Shown piece after piece: positions 1-8,152 of a DNA stretch of 64,000 bases. The translations under genes were made by a program, and so were the position numbers. How positions within the stretch are numbered: position 1 is the first letter of the stretch; the number at the start of each line of letters is the position of its first letter. Under the pieces are notes generated by a model. It saw only the letters and a list, made by a program, of their open reading frames with translations. It was not told the DNA's origin and ran no database searches. The DNA lies in the NCBI GenBank assembly GCA_018402155.1, contig JAGYJG010000001.1, forward strand, positions 1,128,198 to 1,192,197, written 5' to 3'. The stretch is from Bacteroidia bacterium. GTDB taxonomy: Bacteria; Bacteroidota; Bacteroidia; NS11-12g; UBA9320.

Positions 1-301
1 AAGTATCCGCTGCATTATTTTTAAGATTATCTATTTCTTTGACTACCTTAATTCTGCCCTTGCTCTGTCCTCCTATTTTTACCCAATTGTCAAGCAAAGA
101 ATCAGTTGAAACAGAATTTAAAAACCGAATAAAACTTCGGGCTTCGTAGTTTTTGGAATCACCTCCTTTTTTGAAGGTATCTAATTCTTCTAATACTTGT
201 ATAGGCAATGCTACGTCATTGTCTTCGAAGTGATGGACAGATTGATGATCAAAGAGTATAACAGAGGTGTCTAATACAAATATTTTTTTTGCTTTTGGCA
301 T
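1..301 (-). CDS. PhoH-like ATPase with N-terminal PIN domain (5' part only)
   Basis: The gene runs off the left edge of the window, so only its first 100 codons are visible. The start ATG is at 301-299 on the minus strand. The product opens MPKAKKIFVLDTSVILFDHQ, the first strand of a PIN domain with its metal-binding Asp. It continues with VLEELDTFKKG, which carries the second acidic site. In Bacteroidota this PIN start is normally followed by a PhoH-type P-loop ATPase (the PhoH2 / YlaK layout), and proteins of this layout are thought to act on RNA. The ATPase half would lie outside the window and is inferred. The stretch upstream contains TACTTTAG, a one-mismatch copy of the -7 element. Confidence 0.8.
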   Translation of the reverse strand, partial: MPKAKKIFVLDTSVILFDHQSVHHFEDNDVALPIQVLEELDTFKKGGDSKNYEARSFIRFLNSVSTDSLLDNWVKIGGQSKGRIKVVKEIDNLKNNAADT

Positions 302-554
302 ATCCTTTTAAATTGTTTGCTAAAGTAGTATTGGAATAATTAATATGGCGCTATGTGACTTACTTGTAAATAAACTATAACAAACCGCCTCAAAGAAAAA
401 ATAAAAAGTTTGTTGCACTTATGAGTTGAACACAGCATATAATTGGTTTCAAAATAATTATCAAAAATCCATTTTAAACAACGAATGTACATTTATAATT
501 GAGCATAAAACAGGTACCTCAAAATAGATAAAGAAATGATAACATTCAGATAAG

Positions 555-586
555 TTTGTGGATTGATCGACAGTTGAATAAATTTG
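555..586 (+). promoter_or_regulatory. Bacteroidota-type promoter of the acetyltransferase gene
   Basis: A TTTG at 555-558 is followed, after a 20-nt spacer, by TAAATTTG at 579-586. This matches the primary sigma consensus of the phylum (TTTG/TTG, 19-21 nt, TAnnTTTG). Transcription would begin near 591, about 30 nt before the TTG start at 621. The rest of the 319-nt gap between the PhoH-like gene and 621 shows nothing else I can support. Confidence 0.65.
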
Positions 587-620
587 ACACCCAGTAAAAA
601 CACCTTTTAAAAAAGTAATT

Positions 621-1085
621 TTGCTCCTAGAACAAAAAAAAATAACGATACGAGCGGCCACTCCAGCAGATATTTCTGCACTCTTGCAACTTGTACACGA
701 ATTGGCCGTGTATGAAAAGGCACCGCATGAGGTAACCAATACGAAAGAAATGATGTTAAAAGATGGATTTGGCGAGCATAAAATATTTGACGCATTTGTA
801 GCTGAATACGCAGGTAGAATCATAGGCGCCGCCATCACCTACTACCGCTACAGCACCTGGAAAGGAAAGTGCCTCTATTTAGAAGATCTGATAGTGACCG
901 AAAATTATCGCAGAATTGGTGCTGGGAAACTACTATTTGACTATTGTATTGCATTTGGCAAAGAGACAAACTGCCTGCGAATGGTTTGGCAAGTGCTAGA
1001 TTGGAATACCCCTGCTATTGATTTTTATAAAGCTTATGGGGCTCAACTAGACGAACAGTGGATAAATGGAACACTAGACCTATGA
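621..1085 (+). CDS. GNAT-family N-acetyltransferase
   Basis: This 154-residue protein has the full GNAT fold. An N-terminal ITIRAATPADISAL strand-helix is followed by EDLIVTENYRRIGAGKLLFD, which holds the acetyl-CoA binding R-x-x-G-x-G/A motif at about residues 96-101. The C-terminal NTPAIDFYKAYGAQ motif is also present. It should move an acetyl group from acetyl-CoA to an amine, and homologues often act on polyamines or other small amines; the substrate here is unknown. The start is a TTG; no better in-frame ATG precedes the first strand, and a good promoter lies just upstream. The stop overlaps the next ATG by four bases (ATGA), so the two genes are probably translationally coupled. Confidence 0.85.
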   Translation: MLLEQKKITIRAATPADISALLQLVHELAVYEKAPHEVTNTKEMMLKDGFGEHKIFDAFVAEYAGRIIGAAITYYRYSTWKGKCLYLEDLIVTENYRRIGAGKLLFDYCIAFGKETNCLRMVWQVLDWNTPAIDFYKAYGAQLDEQWINGTLDL

Positions 1086-2476
1086 ACCGAAACCAATTGA
1101 TATGGTCTTCTATACTTGTGATAAATCTTGTACTCGTTTACCTCAACCAAAGTACGTGGGATGACGGCGACAGTATATTACATTACTTGGAGGCTCACCA
1201 AGCTTGGTCTTCACCCTCCTATTTTATGAATATGTGGTCTAAACCAGTTTTCATACTCTTGGCCTCTCCATTTGCAGTTTGGGGATGGTGGGGTATGAAA
1301 TTATTTAATATCATCTGCGCTATGGTTACTGCATACCTAACAAAACGGCTATTTGATCACTATGGATTTAATGGGTGGTGGGGTGTCTTTTTATCGTTTT
1401 TTGCTTATTCGTTTTTTTTGGTACAATCCTCCGGCCTTACTGAACCGCTTTTTATGCTAGGCCTAACCGCCATTGTATATCTAGAGCATCGTGAAAAAAC
1501 GAGTTGGTCTTTAACTATACTATCATTTCTTCCATTTGTTCGGTCAGAAGGATATATAATAGCCCTAGTTCTACTTGCTTATTTATTGATTACAAAAAAA
1601 TGGAAGTATCTTCCTTTTGCCTTTACAGGAACCTTTCTATACGGTATAGCAGGCATAGTTGCCTTTGATGATTTTTTATGGATGTTTCATCAAAATCCAT
1701 ATGCCGGTACAGAGGTAAAATATGGTAGTGGCCCAATATTCCACTTTGTAGAACAGCTTCCATACCTCATTGGTTTACCCATTTTTGTTTTGTTTTTTTT
1801 AGGTGTGTACCGCGGTGGAATGCTTTTTTTTAAAGGAAAGGTTAAGATAAAGGAATTTTTTCTAATTTATGGCATAACCTTAGGATATATTTCCGCCCAC
1901 AGTATATTTTGGACATACGGTATGTTTCATAGTTTTGGAATGAGTAGGGTACTGGTAGTTATTATTCCTCTGATTGCTTTTATAGCTTACAGAGGTTTAG
2001 AATGGTTATTTTGTGCGCTTAATTTCGTTCCTATAGGTATCCTAAAAACTATTTTTGTTTGCACAATTATTATATTCCCTTTTACCAAAAATAAAATGGG
2101 TCTCGACTTACCCCGCTCGATATCTTTATCTGCAAGGCAGCTACAGACCCAAAAAAGCCATGACTGGATAAATAATGCACAACTAAACCACCTCCCTTTA
2201 TACTCCAACGATCATTATTTGGCAATGTTGGCCAATAAAAAAATAAATGTGACAAAGGAGTACAATCATTTAAACTTTTTATCAAAACATATAATAACTG
2301 ACTCTGTACTAGTTATATGGGATTCATATTTTGCAACCACAGATGCACAGATTAATCAAAATAAACTGGAGAGTGATTTCCCAACATTAAACATTTTAAA
2401 AACTTTTCAAAAAACTGAAGAGTGCAATAGAGAAGTTAGAATATATTTACTTACTCCTCCCCTGGCCTCAAATTGA
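1082..2476 (+). CDS. polytopic membrane protein, GT-C type glycosyltransferase-like
   Basis: This 464-residue protein has about ten hydrophobic segments. An acidic loop after the first segment (STWDDGDSILHYLEA) resembles the first extracytoplasmic loop of GT-C glycosyltransferases, whose catalytic acidic residues sit there. Such enzymes transfer sugars from polyprenyl-phosphate donors on the outer face of the inner membrane. The frame could extend back to 1058, but I chose ATG 1082 because it overlaps the preceding stop as ATGA. About 100 soluble residues close the protein. The specific acceptor is unknown, and the family call rests on topology and the acidic loop, not on a diagnostic motif. 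A second GT-C gene lies convergently downstream. Confidence 0.65.
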   Translation: MNRNQLIWSSILVINLVLVYLNQSTWDDGDSILHYLEAHQAWSSPSYFMNMWSKPVFILLASPFAVWGWWGMKLFNIICAMVTAYLTKRLFDHYGFNGWWGVFLSFFAYSFFLVQSSGLTEPLFMLGLTAIVYLEHREKTSWSLTILSFLPFVRSEGYIIALVLLAYLLITKKWKYLPFAFTGTFLYGIAGIVAFDDFLWMFHQNPYAGTEVKYGSGPIFHFVEQLPYLIGLPIFVLFFLGVYRGGMLFFKGKVKIKEFFLIYGITLGYISAHSIFWTYGMFHSFGMSRVLVVIIPLIAFIAYRGLEWLFCALNFVPIGILKTIFVCTIIIFPFTKNKMGLDLPRSISLSARQLQTQKSHDWINNAQLNHLPLYSNDHYLAMLANKKINVTKEYNHLNFLSKHIITDSVLVIWDSYFATTDAQINQNKLESDFPTLNILKTFQKTEECNREVRIYLLTPPLASN

Positions 2477-2546
2477 ATCATTATTTGGACATTTTTTCTA
2501 GTAAATGCAATAGTTAGCCAATGTAAGACTCCACAAAATATATTCT

Positions 2547-4256
2547 TTAGTCTTTTTGTAATGCTCGCTCGTAGACCACATACCCATTGCCGCTAAACAC
2601 CTGGTGCAATACATCTGGATATTGAGCCTCTACAGCATGCTTTTGCGTTATTTTTGTAGATAAACTAAAAGGCATCGCAGTACTATCTATTACAAAATTA
2701 CGCACTGCATTATCAAAGTCTTTTTTGTCATCCTGATTCATCTGCAAATAAGAAGCTCTGCCAAACTCTTGAGCTAATACATATTTTTTTATCGCTCTAA
2801 TTTCATCAAAATCTTGTTGGTGGGTGTAATATCGATGAGCATAGCTTTTAAATCCTTGGGTAAAATGAGTCATTTTTTTCACTTGATAGCTTTTCAAATG
2901 CGTTATCCACTCTCCTTGTGTCACTCGCTCTACTCCCGGCACAAAACTTACCATCAACATAGCAATAACAAGTGTATTTGTTACTAGCCAAGATGCTAGC
3001 ATGGCTTTGTTGGGCTTGCGCAAAAAACGTACAACATAGACCAATAACGTGCCTGCTAGCATTAGCGGAAGCAAGTTCCATTCTACTGCAGTAGACAACT
3101 GCGCACTCACAAAAGAATCTTGGACTGAACCTTGAATAAATCTCAAAGGATTAAATGGATGCGGCAAAGCAAAAGAACCTGCTACAATAAATACAAGAAT
3201 CCACAGACCACTTACTGCGCCAAGCACTACTTTAGTTAAAACATTCAGTCGTAAATACTCCGAAATTTTCACCCCAGCCACTATAGCCATCGGAATGTAG
3301 CACATAGAACTGTAATGCACTATTTTAGTGGTAACAAGCGAAAAAACAACTAATACCACCCAAAACAGAACCTTCATCCAGCGATACAATGTATTGTCTC
3401 CCCCAACTGGTCTCACAGATATCATACTCCCAAAGGATAAGATAAAAACCGGAAAACTACCAATCAGCAAAACCATAAAATGATAGTAAAAAGGCTGGCC
3501 ATGAGACGCAACGGGATTTTTAAACAAATCTATTTGATACACTATAAACTCTTTGATAAACCACCATCCGTTTTCATATACTTGCACACCAAAGTACACT
3601 AAGGGCATCGAAAGCAGGCCGAAAACCAAAACTGCTAAATTTTTAAAGGAGTAGAAGTTCACTTTAAATACCAACTGGAAGAATAAACCGGTTAGCCCTA
3701 CTAACAAGATAGAAACTGGCCCCTTGGCTAATACAGCTAATCCTAAAAATAAACCTGCGTAAAAAAAAGAAGTATAGGTACGCAGCTGAATGGCTTTCAC
3801 TAAGTAGAGTACACTAAGATACATCAGCAAATTGAAAAGTGGGTCAATAATTCCTGATTTGAAATAAAAATGAGGTGTAAAACTTCCCAAATATAGTAGA
3901 AGTGTAAAAATAGCAGCTTGTTTTCCGTAGTTTTTTAATACTGGAAAATAGAGAGCTAACAGAGTCACAAAGCCAATGACAACATTAGGAAAACGTGCAG
4001 CGAAATCTGTTACCCCAAATAGTTTCATACTCACGGCTTGCAGCCAAATAAAAAGTGGAGGTTTCTCCCAAAACGGTTCGAAATTGATTTGTACGTTAAT
4101 CCAATCTCCAGAGACAATCATTTCTCTGGCAGCTTCTGCAAAGTTTATCTCGTCCCAATCAAACAAATGTATTTGTCCCAAAAAAGGCACAAAAAGTAGC
4201 AAATAGGAAATCAATATAATGCCCAATGCATTGTGCTCTTTAAGCCAACTTTTCAT
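2547..4256 (-). CDS. ArnT/PMT-like glycosyltransferase (GT39 family)
   Basis: This 569-residue polytopic protein shows the hallmark first loop of the ArnT / protein mannosyltransferase family: FDWDEINFAEAAREMI at about residues 32-47, with the catalytic Asp-Glu, then WEKPPLFIWLQA at about residues 64-75. Roughly a dozen membrane segments follow, and a soluble tail of about 120 residues closes it. It should transfer a sugar from an undecaprenyl- or dolichyl-type phosphate carrier to lipid A, another glycolipid or protein on the periplasmic side. Its start overlaps the stop of the upstream PAP2 gene by four bases (4253-4256). The pairing is sensible, because PAP2 enzymes recycle the polyprenyl carrier. 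Donor and acceptor cannot be read from sequence. Confidence 0.85.
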   Translation of the reverse strand: MKSWLKEHNALGIILISYLLLFVPFLGQIHLFDWDEINFAEAAREMIVSGDWINVQINFEPFWEKPPLFIWLQAVSMKLFGVTDFAARFPNVVIGFVTLLALYFPVLKNYGKQAAIFTLLLYLGSFTPHFYFKSGIIDPLFNLLMYLSVLYLVKAIQLRTYTSFFYAGLFLGLAVLAKGPVSILLVGLTGLFFQLVFKVNFYSFKNLAVLVFGLLSMPLVYFGVQVYENGWWFIKEFIVYQIDLFKNPVASHGQPFYYHFMVLLIGSFPVFILSFGSMISVRPVGGDNTLYRWMKVLFWVVLVVFSLVTTKIVHYSSMCYIPMAIVAGVKISEYLRLNVLTKVVLGAVSGLWILVFIVAGSFALPHPFNPLRFIQGSVQDSFVSAQLSTAVEWNLLPLMLAGTLLVYVVRFLRKPNKAMLASWLVTNTLVIAMLMVSFVPGVERVTQGEWITHLKSYQVKKMTHFTQGFKSYAHRYYTHQQDFDEIRAIKKYVLAQEFGRASYLQMNQDDKKDFDNAVRNFVIDSTAMPFSLSTKITQKHAVEAQYPDVLHQVFSGNGYVVYERALQKD

Positions 4257-4867
4257 TTAAGTATGTTCCATTTTTGGTTGAAAAAACAGGCCACTACAGA
4301 AACAATAAAAACGCCCAAAACTGCACCCACCACTATATCACTCAAGTAATGTTGACCTAGATAAACACGTGAGAATCCTACTGAAGTAGCACAAATAGGG
4401 GCAGTAAACTGCATCCATTTTTTTTTACCAAATGCCAATGCTAGAACAGTAAAAAATGTAAACGCCGCGGTAGTGTGTCCACTTGGAAATGAATTATTTA
4501 AATGACGCTCCATTCCACTCACATCGTGTAATTCAGTATAGATACTAGCTGGTCTTTTTTCATCTTCAAAAACCAAGTGTTTTAGACCTTGAGAAAAAAT
4601 AATGGTGACCAAAATACTGACTAAGTAAATCGTTAAAAATTGCTTTTTACCTAAAGCAAGCAAAAGAAAAAAAATAAATATCCCAAAGTACAATTCTCCA
4701 AACGCAGTGATGCCCAAAAAAATGTTATCCAATAATGGGGTACTATTGGCATCTAAAAGAAGAACGAGATCGCCCTTAGAAAAAACCAGTAAAAGCATCA
4801 ACCCAATGGTAATAAGAAAAAATACCAATGAGAAATAAATAGGGTATTTGCGAAATAAGGCTATCAA
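4253..4867 (-). CDS. PAP2-family membrane phosphatase
   Basis: The three PAP2 motifs are visible: a K...RP site in EDEKRPASIY, FPSGHTTA, and SRVYLGQHYLSD with the catalytic His. Five or six membrane helices surround them. This family removes phosphate from lipid phosphates such as undecaprenyl pyrophosphate. The frame stays open to 4999, but that start would overlap the 5' end of the divergent START-like gene by 53 nt. I therefore prefer the TTG at 4867, which gives 204 residues. A TATTTTTG box on the same strand (4883-4876) lies directly before it. The start remains uncertain. The gene is coupled to the GT39 gene by a four-base overlap. Confidence 0.8.
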   Translation of the reverse strand: MIALFRKYPIYFSLVFFLITIGLMLLLVFSKGDLVLLLDANSTPLLDNIFLGITAFGELYFGIFIFFLLLALGKKQFLTIYLVSILVTIIFSQGLKHLVFEDEKRPASIYTELHDVSGMERHLNNSFPSGHTTAAFTFFTVLALAFGKKKWMQFTAPICATSVGFSRVYLGQHYLSDIVVGAVLGVFIVSVVACFFNQKWNILK

Positions 4868-4946
4868 TCTGGCGTCAAAAATAGAAGTCTTTGATAGTTT
4901 ATTTGGTAAAAAATTGTTTATTTGAAAAATCTTAAAGGAACATACC

Positions 4947-5330
4947 GTGGAAAGAGTACAAATAGATCTAGAATTTGTGATAAAATCATCACCTACCATC
5001 TTGTTTCAATACCTGTCTACACCATCTGGTTTGGTAGAGTGGTTTTGTGACGACGTAAATATTAAAGGGAGTAAGCACTATACTTTCATTTGGGATGGCG
5101 AAGAAAATCCTGCTGAATTGATAAAAAAAATACCCGGTAAATTAGTCAAATTTAAGTTGCTGAATAATCCTGCAGAAGAGTATTTTCAATTTGAAGTAAC
5201 AAAAGATGAACTGACCGGAGACATAGGACTATTGATAACAGATTTTGTAGATGAAGACGAAGTAGCAGAAATGAATATGCTTTGGGAAAGTCAGGTAAGT
5301 GAGCTAAAACACGCCTTAGGTTTAGCCTAG
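4947..5330 (+). CDS. START-like / AHSA1-type small-ligand-binding fold protein
   Basis: This 127-residue protein opens ERVQIDLEFVIKSSPTILFQ and continues with YLSTPSGLVEWFCDDV. That is the start of a compact START/Bet v1-like fold found as a stand-alone protein throughout Bacteroidota. It ends with the usual long amphipathic helix (NMLWESQVSELKHALG). The start is a GTG preceded by AAAGGA at a suitable distance, one of the few clear Shine-Dalgarno-like sites here. The protein is cytoplasmic, with no signal peptide. The ligand and role are unknown. The stop shares CTAG (5327-5330) with the stop of the convergent next gene. Confidence 0.8.
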   Translation: MERVQIDLEFVIKSSPTILFQYLSTPSGLVEWFCDDVNIKGSKHYTFIWDGEENPAELIKKIPGKLVKFKLLNNPAEEYFQFEVTKDELTGDIGLLITDFVDEDEVAEMNMLWESQVSELKHALGLA

Positions 5331-5866
5331 TATTTATTGTCGATATTCTCTTTATTATCCTTAAAATTTGACAATTCTTCTTTTATTTTATCTCCCATGT
5401 TTTTTACTTTATCGCCCGCTTCATTCAAATACTTTTTTTGTATAGGCACAAACTCTTGTAAAAAAAGCGTGTACTTTTCTGATGCCCCTTTGGCAGCCAA
5501 ACATGCAAGCGCAGCCTCCTTAGTGGCCCTCAGACTTTTTTGTAAAACATAAAGTGTTTTCAATTTCTCGGCCTGAAGGGAATCAAGCTCTGCGGACGAA
5601 AACTTACTTGCCAAGTCTTTGCGAACAGGATCAAGAATGCATTCGCATATATCAGCATCGCCATCTTCTTCACAATACTTTTGCTCTAGCAAGCCTATAT
5701 CTGCTACATTATCTTCGAAAGGGCCTAGAGACTCTTTGTACATGTACCCCAAAATAACTCCTCCTATAATGAGAACACCAAAAAATCTGAAAAGAATCTT
5801 CTTTGCAAATCGTAAAACCAAAACCGCAAAGACAATAATAACAATTAGTATAACACTAGTACTCAT
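5327..5866 (-). CDS. hypothetical membrane-anchored protein
   Basis: I do not recognise a family. The 179-residue product starts with two hydrophobic stretches (residues about 4-20 and 28-43). A soluble domain follows with four Cys, in CEEDGDADICEC and a later ACLAA, and then a charged, helix-prone tail rich in Lys, Glu and Asn. The anchor suggests an inner-membrane protein. The Cys cluster C-x8-C-x-C could form a disulfide or bind metal. It lies 63 nt downstream of the next same-strand gene and may belong to that transcript. Its stop codon overlaps that of the convergent START-like gene. Confidence 0.7.
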   Translation of the reverse strand: MSTSVILIVIIVFAVLVLRFAKKILFRFFGVLIIGGVILGYMYKESLGPFEDNVADIGLLEQKYCEEDGDADICECILDPVRKDLASKFSSAELDSLQAEKLKTLYVLQKSLRATKEAALACLAAKGASEKYTLFLQEFVPIQKKYLNEAGDKVKNMGDKIKEELSNFKDNKENIDNKY

Positions 5867-5929
5867 AATCTACGAAATTAGTTAATTGAACATAAAGTAC
5901 ACAACATCTGCTTCTTCGAAATGAAATAT

Positions 5930-7240
5930 CTACTCTTGTTTCGTAGAGCTTGCCCTCAGTGTGGCATACATTTGCTTAGGAGATATGTTATTATTTTTTA
6001 GTCGACACCTTTTTCCCAAGTAATAACCTCTTGGTACATCCTCTAAAAAATACTTCAACCCAATCTCACTATTGCTGTATCCCATAGGATATTGTATCTG
6101 ATCATAATAATATATTATTTTCACTTGTTTTGGTTCGTCTCCATGGTTCAGTGCCAATATCTTCAAATTAGGATACTCTCTATGCAGCTTATTTAGATAC
6201 AATGTGTCTTCACTCGACAGTGATTTTTTGTCCCAAAAAAATAAAAATATCTCTTGTCTTCGGTACTCCTTTAATTGATGTTTTTTATTAAGTACATTCA
6301 AGTATGAAAAATTGGGCGTTTTTTTTCCTAGTACCAGTTTTTCACTAAGCTCGGCTGTAGGGTCTTCTTCTATCTCTAGATAGCTGCCGGTAGTTTCTAT
6401 ACTCAGCAATTTATACTTTTTGGCATTCCATTCAAAAGTGGTATTACTTAGCTTTGGTGAAATATTGAATAATTGATTACTAGATATCTGACTCTTGTAT
6501 GGACCTACGTAAAGTAGGTCTGTACAGCTTTCATTATACACTCCATTTACATTTACATCTTTTATTCCTATGGTAAAAGAGTCTGTAGGACTTTTAAAAT
6601 TACCTGATACACTGTTGTACCGTTGTTCTCTAAAACAATAGTTTATATCAGTAAATATTTTATTACCGCTATGTGCCTTATAATGCTCTGTGAGCAAATT
6701 TTTGTATCTTATGTTCTCGCCATATTTAAATCTACTTAACCGTATAGCGTATGTGGCTCCGGGTATCTTGTTGTTCTCCAATATAATTTCAAAATCTTCG
6801 TCTTTCAGTGTCAGACTATCTGGCGCACCATCGTTAGAAAAATCAAAGTCATTATTCTTGTCAACATAAAAATAGACTGTACGTTTAGACCGCCTATAAT
6901 TACCCACCAAAGTGAGCAAATATCCTTGACTTTCAACATTATCTGCCCCTGCAAAATAGATGTATGTATACCCTGTGTCGTGAATACCTATCATATCCGG
7001 AAATTTATTTATCGTGTGCCACTGCTTAGTTTTATCTACAACTAATCCAAACTTTGAATAGGGCTCTATACTTGTTCCGGTATATTTATAAATAGGCAAA
7101 ATGCTTTGAGATTTGTCAAAAAAATCATCTTTAACTCTTTGTTGTGTTTCAATTCGTATGGGTTGTGCACAAACAAAAATCCCAATCAATACGATTGGGA
7201 TTAGCACAGAGATTCTTTTTTGGATTTGCACAATCAACAT
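5930..7240 (-). CDS. secreted hypothetical protein with a thioredoxin-like C-terminal domain
   Basis: The 436-residue product begins with a signal peptide (about residues 10-26, ending FVCAQ). A mostly beta-rich region of about 270 residues follows that I cannot assign. The last 120 residues resemble a TlpA/AhpC-type thioredoxin fold: GKKTPNFSYLNVLNKKH, then QEIFLFFWDKKSLSSED, then NLKILALNHGDEP. The position where TlpA proteins carry WCxxC reads WDKKSLS, with no Cys, so it is probably not a disulfide reductase. The gene follows the metallopeptidase gene by 10 nt and is likely in the same operon. The fold call is inference from pattern. Confidence 0.65.
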   Translation of the reverse strand: MLIVQIQKRISVLIPIVLIGIFVCAQPIRIETQQRVKDDFFDKSQSILPIYKYTGTSIEPYSKFGLVVDKTKQWHTINKFPDMIGIHDTGYTYIYFAGADNVESQGYLLTLVGNYRRSKRTVYFYVDKNNDFDFSNDGAPDSLTLKDEDFEIILENNKIPGATYAIRLSRFKYGENIRYKNLLTEHYKAHSGNKIFTDINYCFREQRYNSVSGNFKSPTDSFTIGIKDVNVNGVYNESCTDLLYVGPYKSQISSNQLFNISPKLSNTTFEWNAKKYKLLSIETTGSYLEIEEDPTAELSEKLVLGKKTPNFSYLNVLNKKHQLKEYRRQEIFLFFWDKKSLSSEDTLYLNKLHREYPNLKILALNHGDEPKQVKIIYYYDQIQYPMGYSNSEIGLKYFLEDVPRGYYLGKRCRLKNNNISPKQMYATLRASSTKQE

Positions 7241-7250
7241 AAAGCCAAGA

Positions 7251-7928
7251 CTAATCTCTACCTAACAGCATAGAAGCGTAGTAGAGTAAGGTAACAAGTG
7301 AGCTCAGCGCAGCTACTACATAGGTCATTGCTGCCCATTTTAGTGCATCTTTACTGTCTTCTAGCTCGCTAGGAGAAGCCATATTGCTATTTTTAATCCA
7401 TGCAAGCGCACGGTTGCTAGCATCAAACTCTACTGGGAGTGTAATGAAACTGAAAAGAGTAGTCATCGCAAACATAGCAACTGCAACCTGTAACAGGAGT
7501 AAATTCCCACTAAAACTTGCAAGACCAATTCCTGCAATTAGCACCCAAGTCACCCATTTAGAACTAATAGAAACGGCCGGCACTAGTTTACTGCGCAAGC
7601 TGAGCCACGCGTAAGAACGTGCATGCTGCACAGCATGACCAACCTCGTGAGCTGCCACTGCTGCTGCAGCTGCATTGCGTTGATTGTACACCGACTCACT
7701 CAGGTTTACGGTCTTCTTAAGTGGATTGTAATGATCAGTTAACTGACCATTTACAGAAATCACTTTAACATCATAAATACCATGGTCTGATAGCATTTTT
7801 TCTGCTATTTCTTTTCCCGATAGATTACTACTAATTGGAGTTAGAGAATATTTCTTAAACTTTGTTTTCAATCTGTTTTGAACGAACCAACTGCCGCCCA
7901 TCACAAGTACCATTAATACAATAAACAT
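7251..7928 (-). CDS. YugP-type zinc metallopeptidase (neutral zinc metallopeptidase family 2)
   Basis: This 225-residue membrane protein has one N-terminal membrane helix, a HEVGH zinc site at residues 94-98 inside AAAAVAAHEVGHAVQHA, and two or three further hydrophobic segments. Length and layout match the YugP family of integral membrane metalloproteases. The third zinc ligand is likely the Glu in LPVEFDASNRAL, about 65 residues downstream. The physiological substrate is not known. A promoter with matching spacing lies upstream at 7964-7994. The downstream gene is 10 nt away. Confidence 0.87.
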   Translation of the reverse strand: MFIVLMVLVMGGSWFVQNRLKTKFKKYSLTPISSNLSGKEIAEKMLSDHGIYDVKVISVNGQLTDHYNPLKKTVNLSESVYNQRNAAAAAVAAHEVGHAVQHARSYAWLSLRSKLVPAVSISSKWVTWVLIAGIGLASFSGNLLLLQVAVAMFAMTTLFSFITLPVEFDASNRALAWIKNSNMASPSELEDSKDALKWAAMTYVVAALSSLVTLLYYASMLLGRD

Positions 7929-7963
7929 ACTATTTTTTTTGTTACAATTTAAACGGAGAATTA

Positions 7964-7994
7964 CAAAAAGTATTCCAATTTGTTAACGTGTCAA
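7964..7994 (-). promoter_or_regulatory. promoter of the YugP-type peptidase gene, inside the preceding small gene
   Basis: On the minus strand a TTG (complement of 7992-7994) is followed by exactly 19 nt and then TACTTTTTG (7972-7964). That is the -7 element with one extra spacer base. The -33 part overlaps a perfect 13-bp palindrome, TGTCAATTTGACA, at 7989-8001. The element overlaps the last codons of the 50-residue gene upstream. It places a transcription start about 30 nt before the peptidase ATG. Confidence 0.5.
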
Positions 7995-8135
7995 TTTGAC
8001 AACAAGCACACCCATCGCCACCAAGAACATTAGTATGGAGATTTTATTGATGACGTGCATTGACTTCAAAAACGATCCTTCTCCCGTATCTTTTTTGAAT
8101 GTCATATAACCAACGATTTTTTTTACTACTTCCAT
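7983..8135 (-). CDS. small single-span membrane protein (DUF6728-like), 50 residues
   Basis: An ATG at 8135 lies 17 nt behind the purD stop and opens a 50-codon frame ending at 7983. The product starts MEVVKKIVGYMTFKKD. It has a polar middle with HVINKISI and ends in one hydrophobic helix with a basic tip (VLVVKLTR). This charged-head, single-helix layout and the purD neighbourhood recall a family of roughly 50-60 residue Bacteroidota proteins that I know as DUF6728. That name is from memory and unchecked. The function is unknown. It is easily missed because of its length. The promoter of the next gene lies in its last codons. Confidence 0.65.
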   Translation of the reverse strand: MEVVKKIVGYMTFKKDTGEGSFLKSMHVINKISILMFLVAMGVLVVKLTR

Positions 8136-8152
8136 TTTATTTTTATTTTTAT

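Noticed and set aside
461-838. Open frame on the minus strand
   Set aside because: It lies opposite the clear GNAT gene and its promoter, and its product has no recognisable motif.
4868-4999. N-terminal extension of the PAP2 phosphatase to an ATG at 4999
   Set aside because: It would overlap the start of the divergent START-like gene by 53 nt and adds a sequence without family similarity.
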